Below are positions 57,401 to 64,000 of a DNA stretch of 64,000 nucleotides, piece by piece. The notes beneath the pieces are model-generated. The model was given only the letters and a program-made list of their open reading frames with translations. It was not told the DNA's origin and made no database searches. Source of the DNA: Cichorium intybus (taxonomy: Eukaryota; Streptophyta; Magnoliopsida; Asterales; Asteraceae); NCBI GenBank assembly GCA_023525715.1, contig CM042016.1, positions 61,975,882 to 62,039,881 on the forward strand, written 5' to 3'. Numbering within the stretch: the first letter of the stretch is position 1; the number at the start of each line of letters is the position of its first letter. The translations under genes were made by a program, and so were the position numbers.

Positions 57401-58004
57401 TATTTGCTGGCATGAAATTGGCGAGTCCCACGTGATTCTCGCAACAGTGGATTCTCCAATCGTTGGTCCTGAGCTTATCCAGGAAACAACCGAAAAAATC
57501 ACTCAGATTCGCAATAACCTTCTCGCAGCTCGTAGCCGACAAAAGAGTTATGCCGACAAGCGACGCAAACCGCTTGAATTTATCGTGGGTGACATGGTCA
57601 TGTTAAAAGTGTCCCCATGAAAAGGTGTGGTTCGATTTGGACGCAAGGGTAAATTGGCACCATGCTATGTAGGCCCATTCAAAATCCTGAAAAGGATCGG
57701 ACCAGTAGCCTACGAGTTGGATCTACCAATAGAGCTTAATAAAGTTCACCCAATATTTCATATAGCCAACCTCAAGAAGTGTTTAGCTGACGAGAACCTT
57801 CATGTTCCTCTCGAGGATATCCAAATCGACGAGACAAAGCAATTTATCGAGAAACCCTTGGAAATTGCCGACCGAAAGGAAAAGCAACTCAAAAGAAGTC
57901 GCATTCCCCTGGTCAAGGTCAGGTGGCAGTCAGCACGTGGACCCGAGTATACATGTGAGCGTGAGGATCAAATGCATACCAAATACCCGCAACTTTTCTC
58001 TTAA
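54465..58004 (+). pseudogene. Pol of element E (protease, RT, RNase H, integrase, chromodomain-like tail)
   Basis: One frame runs through, apart from TGA at 57618-57620, where a tryptophan would be expected. Counting residues from 54612: protease LFDSGADKSFVS (about 40); RT with GSPVLFIKKKDGSFRMCIDY, KIDLCSGYHQLRV and catalytic FIDD (about 375); RNase H with VVYCNASNLGLG, where the usual first catalytic Asp is Asn (residue 524), and VIFTDHKSL; integrase with an HxxxH...CxxC zinc region (CLTCSRVKAEHQ), AMDFVTKL, ISDRDGRF and the AYHPQTDGQSERK motif with its Glu. After the TGA come GPFKILKRIGPVAYEL, then a C-terminal IPLVKVRWQSARGPEYTCE...YPQLF segment resembling a chromovirus chromodomain. The RNase H change alone should block reverse transcription. 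Confidence 0.92.
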
Positions 58005-58040
58005 GGTACTATCTTCTTAAATTTCGGGACGAAATTTCCT

Positions 58041-58054
58041 AAAGTAGGGGAGAC
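58041..58054 (+). other. Polypurine tract of element E
   Basis: AAAGTAGGGGAGAC abuts the 3' LTR start TGTGACATCC. Confidence 0.8.
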
Positions 58055-60735
58055 TGTGACATCCGCCTAAAATGGATTCGGTTCAACCCAACCCCAATTG
58101 GAAATTTAATAAACCCTACTCGAGATTTCTTGACACTAATAGGATCAAAACCCTTACACTGCGATATAAATTGACGTTAATAGCAATATAGCATAGTATA
58201 ACGTTATAACTATAATCAAATTAAATTATGATACAATATTAAAATCAAATCAAAGTATGATGCTCTAATTAAATTAAAAAATCAAACTTGAATGCTATAA
58301 TTAAACTTCAAATCAAAGTAGATTGTTATAATCAAATAATAACCTATTTTTTTTATAAAACTCTATTTTTATAAATACTACATTAAATTTTATAAAACTC
58401 TTAAAATGCTTGTGTTAGTGGGGAATTATGAAGACCACCAAAAGTAAAAGTTTATTCTCATTGTCTCCCACTCACACCTCCCATCATCTTTCCTTTCATT
58501 TTTCTCCCAACACATTATTCTCATCACCATTCAAACCATTTCTATTCTTTCTCTCCCAATCAATCTCGAAATTCCTCCTAGAAATCTTCATTTTTCAGCC
58601 AAGAACACTCTAATATACTCAAATCTCCATCCCTCTTGAAGCATTCATCAAGGTATGTTCTTAAAAGTCTCAAATTCATGAATGAAACAAATTAAATCCA
58701 CCAAACTATCTAAAACCCATTTTATGCATAAACTAGATTTTTCTCAGGATCCCATCAATAAAATAAGAAGTTTTGGAAATGTTCAGAAAATAACTTATTT
58801 TTATTGAATTACTATAATTATTGCAATAAAATAGGACAATAATTCACATAAAATACTTTTTGCAGTCAATAAATTCTGGGAAAATATTGGAACAACCCAT
58901 ATATTGAGTAAAGTGGATTTATAAAGTTTCATGCATTTATATTACTGTTTGATTCTTATTTTGTATTTTATTTTGTTGTAGATAAATAAATAGAAAAATA
59001 TAGTTATGTATGTTAAAACTAGATTTTATATTTTTCGCACCTTATTAACATTTTAAAGACTCCATGACAAAATTTACAGATTTTTGTAATAACGTTTGCT
59101 TATTTTTCTTGATTTAATGATTATTTAATGGTTTAAATTGATAATAAATATCTACACATGTCCAAAAATTATAAAACCTTATCAGAATATCATATATAAC
59201 ATGTTAATCATAAATAAAAAGTTTAATGAATTTCCCTTAATCTTTTACTATTATTTATGATTTTATTGCTTAATTAATAATGAAAAATATAAGAAATACT
59301 TCTCTTTGTCACAAATATCCAAAACATTTACAGTAGGCTCAATATAATGTTAGAAAACTATTCTTAAATTTCCAGAAGTTTTAGGGATCATTTATTATTT
59401 TTCCCGAATTTTGTTGTTGTTTAATCATTAAAATACTAAATAAATAATAAAGCACTTAATAAAAATATGAAAATTTTACAGTAATTACTATTTTATGAAA
59501 TAATGATTTTCTGATAATTTTAGAATGTTTCATTACTTTTTAGTATTTAAAACCATTTTCCTAAATATCTAAGCATGTAAAAATGCATTTTTAATGATTA
59601 TTTCATATAAATAATTGTTTATAATATATAAAATCTATAAATACTTATAATTTGACTAGTTATTATTTTAATAAGAAATTATTAAAATCTTTCCTAAAGT
59701 GAAAGTATAAATTAATTAAGCAAAGTAATTAATTCAATTTAAAATTCATTTAACATATAAATACATTAATATTCAAAACAAAATTTGGATAATTGTTAAT
59801 TCATCTAATATAAGAATATGTGTCTAATTATTTTTATTAATAATATATTCCCATTTATCGATTCCTAAGCCAAAACTATTAATTATATTAGGTTCTACGA
59901 CATTTTGACTCGAGCCGTCTATCGTACAAACACGCGCATTCCTTATTGGACTAAAGTGAGTAATCTACCCCATATTTTATAATTTTCAATACTTTTGGGG
60001 TGTATCATGTGGTTTTAATATGTTCCAACTTCATTTTATTATTTTTTCACCATTGAGACATTGTTGGGACATTTATATGTGAATCATTATTTGTATAATT
60101 ATTGTTTGTTTACGCTACATGTACTTGTAGTGCATTACCATTTTTAGTCTAATCTCCATGACTATGCCCATATTCTTGAGGTACGTTATGGACAATAATA
60201 GCGCTATTGGGTTGACCACCCCGCCTTGGGATGTTAAGGTGATTGATTGCACGTGGTTGAGTGTGTATGATGATTAGATGCTCCATCCTATATATACATA
60301 TATATATGTATGTATAGGGTGAGGACTTATTGTTGTTGTTATCATTTGTTAATCAATTTTTGATTTATAAACTGTTATCTCAATAACACTTGCTTGCCAA
60401 CTTCAATAGAAAACAAATTTCAAATTATTCAAACGCACAATTTTCTTTAATAAAACTAGATTACTCAGCAACTCTCGTAGTTGACCTGTTTTTACCCATG
60501 AGGCAGATTTGAAGAATGAAGTTGATGAAAAGTAGGGTGTATCTTAGAAACCCATAAGACTATTTAAATTTGATGTAATAAATGTTGTTGTATTTAGATT
60601 TGTATTTGTATGTTGTGGATTTTGTTTGCATATTTAGTACTTAATTGAATCTAATCATATCATAACATAGTTGTCATGAGACTTTGAACAATATATCACG
60701 CCTTGATCGATTCCGCCGAGGATCGGGGTGTGACA
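58055..60735 (+). repeat. 3' LTR of element E
   Basis: The 2681-bp uninterrupted LTR serves as the reference for the three pieces of the 5' LTR. It is AT-rich and ends GGGGTGTGACA. It is followed by the second target copy TGATC and then by C pol sequence. Confidence 0.94.
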
Positions 60736-60740
60736 TGATC

Positions 60741-63120
60741 TGTCAATGTTGCATACCAGGCACGGGGAGCTTGATGAAGACCATAGAGAGCCTTGTCAAG
60801 CTTGTAGACGTGATTCGGAAACTTAGAGTTAACGAAACCTGGAGGTTGATCAACATGAATTTCTTCTTCACTTCACCGTACAAGAAAGCAGTCTTGACAT
60901 CCATCTGAGAGACAGTAAAGTTCATATATGATGCGTAGGCGAGGAAAATCCGAATCGCTTCAAGTCGTGCCACCGGAGCATAAACTTGAGTATAATCAAG
61001 GCCTTCAATTTGATGAAATCCACGAACCACTAGGCATGCCTTGTTGCGCACTACAACTCTTGAGTCATCTTGCTTGTTACGAAACACCCCGCGTGTGTCA
61101 AGAGATTTCATGCCCTCGGGTAGTTCCACCAATTTCCAGACATTCAACTTCTCGAACTAATTAAGCTCTTCATGCATGGCATCCACCCAACTTGGTTAAT
61201 TAAGTGCCATTTGAATATTCTTCGGTTCTGTTTGAGAGATGAAGCATGAATAAAGGCACTCGTTGACTGGACCACTTTGGCTTTTAGTTTGAACCCCTTC
61301 ATCCAAAGAGCCAATCACGTTGTCAAATGGGTGATCACGTTGTATTCTAGAAGGTACAACATGTTCGAGCGTAGCAGAAGAAACCAGAAGATTTGTGATG
61401 TTTCTCAACACGGCCTGAGCCTGAAGCACCTCTGTCAAAATCTCTATAGTCGTGAGAAGTACTTGCAACATACTCATCAGGAATTCTCTTGGGAAAGAGG
61501 GAATCCATGAGAGTGGAGTCGAAATGATCAGCAGGATCAGAAGGTGAGAGCATCTTCGTGAGAAGCAAATTGATCGACAATCGGAGGGTCGCCAGCAACC
61601 TGGGATGAGTTAGCAGGAGCATTTTCAGTTACAATAGTGGAGGCATGAGATACACCGTCATTTGGAGCAGGTTCTTCAAGAATTACTGATGGGTTGATGA
61701 GATCAGGAATGATTTCTGCATCATCATCTCTGCTTACTCCACTAGGACCTGGTTGTGTACCTGAAACATCGCTAGAAAACACATAGAATGGTTTAAACAA
61801 ATCAACATAGTTAAACAACCAGTCAGGTCAAACACGGACATCCATCGTGTTCTCTTCTAGCCATCTCACATCGTACGATTCCATGATCTGCTTGGTCACC
61901 TTGTTGTACACTCGATATGAAGTCTTACTTGCATATCCAACAAAATAACAATCATCCGCTTTGGAGTTGAACTTCAGAGTATCTTCAAGATGAAGAAGAG
62001 TTCAAGGACAACCGCAGGTACGGAATGTGAGACGTTTGGTTTGCAGCCATAGAGAATCTCATACGGGGTCTTCATTTGAGCTTTATTGATGATGACCCGA
62101 TTTTGAACGTAACAGGGTGTATTAATCGCTTCAGCCCAAAAGATCACTGGTAGTTTAGAGTCACACAGCATGGTTCGTGCAACATCAATCAAGGTTCTGT
62201 TCCGACGTTCAGCAACACCGTTTTGTTGAGGTGTTCGAGCAGCATTATACTGACGTTGCACTCCTTTATCTGCACAAAACTTATTCAATACCACGTTCTT
62301 AAACTCAGTTCCATTGTCGCATCGGATGGCCTTCGTCTTCAGATTCGTTTGATTCTCGATAAGAGTAATGAACTTCATGACCAGCTCTGCAGTTTCACTT
62401 TTGTTCTTTAAGAAGAAAACCCAATTAAAAGGTGAGTAATCATCAATAATGACTAAGTAGTAATAACTTTGGTTAATACTGAGAACATTAACAAGGCCAA
62501 AAAGGTCCATGTGAAGCAACTGAAGGAGCGAGTCAATAGAATTGATCATTTTAGGCTTATGTGGCTTCCGATGATGTTTGCCTTGAGCACAGGCAACAGA
62601 GTTTTCAAATGTAATGAAGTCCTTGATTGGAAGCCCCTCGACAAGATCATTATTGGCAAGACAATTTAGATTGTTCGCGTTGGCATGACCAAGACATCGA
62701 TACCACAACATGGCATTCTGTTCTGAAGCTTTCGAGAATAAGCAGGTGACGTTTTCTGGAGTGTTGTGATTCATGTCGATGATGTAGGCATTGTTCTGAC
62801 GTTCTGATCGAACAAGAATCCACTGCTCGGGGATGACTATGCCTGGTTTGAGAATAAGACATTCCTTCTTTGTAAAGTGGGTTGAAAATCCCTTGTCACA
62901 AATCTGAGAAACGCTCAGCAAACTGTGCTTGAGCTCAGCTACAAATTTGACACTCTCAAACTTCAACACAACAATTGATACAGTTCCCTTTTCTGTGATC
63001 TTTCCTCTTTCACCACCCGCAAAGCAGACACGTCCACCATTAAAATTTTCAAGATTTTGCAATTGGGACATGTCGCCTGTCATGTGCCTGGAACAGCCAC
63101 TGTCAACATACCATGGTCTG
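60741..63120 (-). pseudogene. Element C pol fragment: protease, integrase and start of RT
   Basis: Reading leftwards: protease DSGCSRHMTGDMSQL; a pre-integrase block with LSVSQICDKGF, LWYRCLGHAN (one His replaced by Tyr) and CAQGKHH; integrase with HMDLFGLV, IRCDNGTEFKN and TPQQNGVAERRNR. A one-base deletion near 62025 shifts the frame and an in-frame TGA follows. A Ser/Pro/Asp-rich linker (61350-61820) is broken between frames. RT restarts with NVWKLVELPEG, FRNKQDDSR, DYTQVYAPVARLEAIRIFLAYA and VSQMDVKTAFLYGEV, and is cut at the E insertion just after an APVPGMQ remnant. The zinc-region, frame and stop changes show it is dead. Confidence 0.88.
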
Positions 63121-63160
63121 ATGACATTCCTCCGTAACTATTCCTGCACAAATCGCAGAA

Positions 63161-64000
63161 TTAATTAGATTTAGGCACCCAGTCCATACGAAAAATGGGT
63201 TGACCCTTACTATCAACACAAGAAATTGATTCCAAGCTCATGTCACATTGATCATTTAAAGGTGAAATATTAGATGATTTCTTAACACTGCCTTTAGGAA
63301 CCCATTTATACTGTAATTTGAATCTTTTATCTTTTGACCAAATGGGAACTTTCAAATTTGATTTTGAATCAGAACTACTTGAAGTTGATTCTTGAAGCGA
63401 CTTTGATCTCACAAACTTTGGTAAGACATAGTCATTTCTAGTATCAGGCCTGTTGTTTTTAGCAGTTTGATTCCAGGCATTTGTGTTTTTGTAATTTTTA
63501 TTTCAAGAACGTGACCTCGAGTACTTTCTTTTATGAGATCTCCCTTTAGGCACATTCTGCCAAACCTGTTCGTGTTGGGAAACATACAAGTGTCGGGGAC
63601 AGTTTCTGGAAATATGGCCAGCAATTCCACAATTAAAGCAAGTCTGTCTTTTCAAAGTAATGTTGGAATTCTGTCCAGGTCTAGATTTGTTCAAATTATT
63701 TCCACACACACACACAAACATGCAACAAATTTGTTAATCAAATTCTTCGACCTAAATTTTGGAAAGTCAACATCACAAGAATTTTTTAAAATACTAGAAG
63801 TTTTAATGTCACTTTTCACACAAGTATTTAAAACAGGTAAAACATGAATATCAGTCTTTGAGCAATTTTATCAGAAATAAGAACAGGCATGTCTTCTTCA
63901 TCCTCATTCTTCAATATTAGTTTATCTGCACATGAGGTAGAAATATCAATAGATTTCATTTCAGAACTCTCTGCGGTGCCAGACTTATTCCTTTGAATAA
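63161..64000 (-). pseudogene. Element C gag, C-terminal part (cut by window edge)
   Basis: The tail of gag on the minus strand. The zinc knuckle CFNCGIAGHISRNC lies near 63640-63600. A basic Arg/Ser-rich segment follows, with an in-frame TGA at 63503, then SSSSDSKSNLK, KLQYKWVPKGS, and the end FRMDWVPKSN before TAA at 63161. The WVPK ending followed by a stop matches A, B and D. Here pol starts in a different frame. Upstream sequence to 64000 is decayed, with a Cys-Val run from an (AC)n repeat. Confidence 0.8.

Larger units (their letters stand above)
35864..60735 (+). mobile_element. Element E: Ty3/gypsy chromovirus-like retrotransposon, interrupted
   Basis: This is a gypsy element inserted in the RT of C, with perfect target duplication TGATC at 35859-35863 and 60736-60740. 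The LTRs begin TGTGACATCC and end GGGGTGTGACA. The 3' LTR is 2681 bp. The 5' LTR is cut into three pieces by copia B (37618-48489) and Helitron F (49065-52205). The three pieces add to about 2.77 kb, and the excess over the 3' LTR is nearly all an (AT)n expansion. Internal part: primer site 52658, gag 53482, pol to 58004, polypurine tract 58041-58054. Pol order is protease, RT, RNase H, integrase and a chromodomain-like tail, as in Tekay-type chromoviruses. Stops, a frameshift and an altered RNase H residue make it defective. Confidence 0.93.
19836..64000 (-). mobile_element. Element C: decayed Ty1/copia host of nested insertions (5' end off window)
   Basis: This is a minus-strand copia element read from the right edge leftwards. 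Gag tail and zinc knuckle (64000-63161), protease, integrase and start of RT (63120-60741), [gypsy E], 144 bp of RT (35858-35715), [copia D], rest of RT and RNase H (22671-21806), noncoding region, polypurine tract (20270-20258) and 3' LTR (20257-19836). The assignment of the three parts to one element rests on continuity of RT across both gaps and on the target duplications of E (TGATC) and D (CATGC). Frameshifts and stops show it is long dead. Gag and pol sequences differ from A, B and D, so it is a separate family. Its 5' LTR must lie beyond 64000. Confidence 0.85.

Overview
This is a stretch of plant (eudicot) nuclear DNA made almost entirely of transposable elements. I found no complete host gene. 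The plant call rests on the element families: Ty1/copia elements of Sirevirus type, a Ty3/gypsy element with a chromodomain-like end, a plant-type Helitron, and primer sites matching the plant initiator-Met tRNA. The protein style looks like Asteraceae to me, but that is a weak impression.

Layout. 1-661 is the RNase H end of an old copia element (G); its putative 3' LTR is at about 12440-13177. Element A (1154-12097, + strand) is inserted between them. A is a complete copia element with near-identical 1.46 kb LTRs, open gag and pol frames and a perfect 5-bp target duplication (CGTTC). 13483-17377 looks like a 3.9 kb solo LTR. 17599-18039 is a foldback MITE with a 9-bp duplication. 18403-19555 holds microsatellites, degenerate repeats and a tandem duplication.

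From 19836 to the right edge the window is one nested structure. The host is a decayed minus-strand copia element (C), present as three pieces: 19836-22671, 35715-35858 and 60741-64000. Copia element D (22677-35709, minus strand, TSD CATGC) lies in the first gap. Gypsy element E (35864-60735, + strand, TSD TGATC) lies in the second. The 5' LTR of E was hit by copia element B (37618-48489, minus strand, TSD CATCT), a mutated sister of A, and by a Helitron, F (49065-52205). Inferred order: C, then D and E, then B and F.

How the parts work. The copia elements carry gag (particle protein with a CCHC knuckle) and pol (protease, integrase, reverse transcriptase, RNase H). A, B and D end gag at a stop codon followed by pol in the same reading frame. 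E carries the gypsy order (protease, RT, RNase H, integrase, chromodomain-like tail). Only A looks able to encode its own movement.

The most unusual part is the 5.7 kb between pol and the 3' LTR of D. It carries a broken third frame of about 1080 codons in the sense direction. It also carries, on the opposite strand, an intact small gene with its own TATA box, CCAAT boxes, TGACG motifs and poly(A) signal. That gene's 135-residue product looks like a tandem Agenet (Tudor-like) domain, which suggests a host chromatin-reader gene captured by the retrotransposon.
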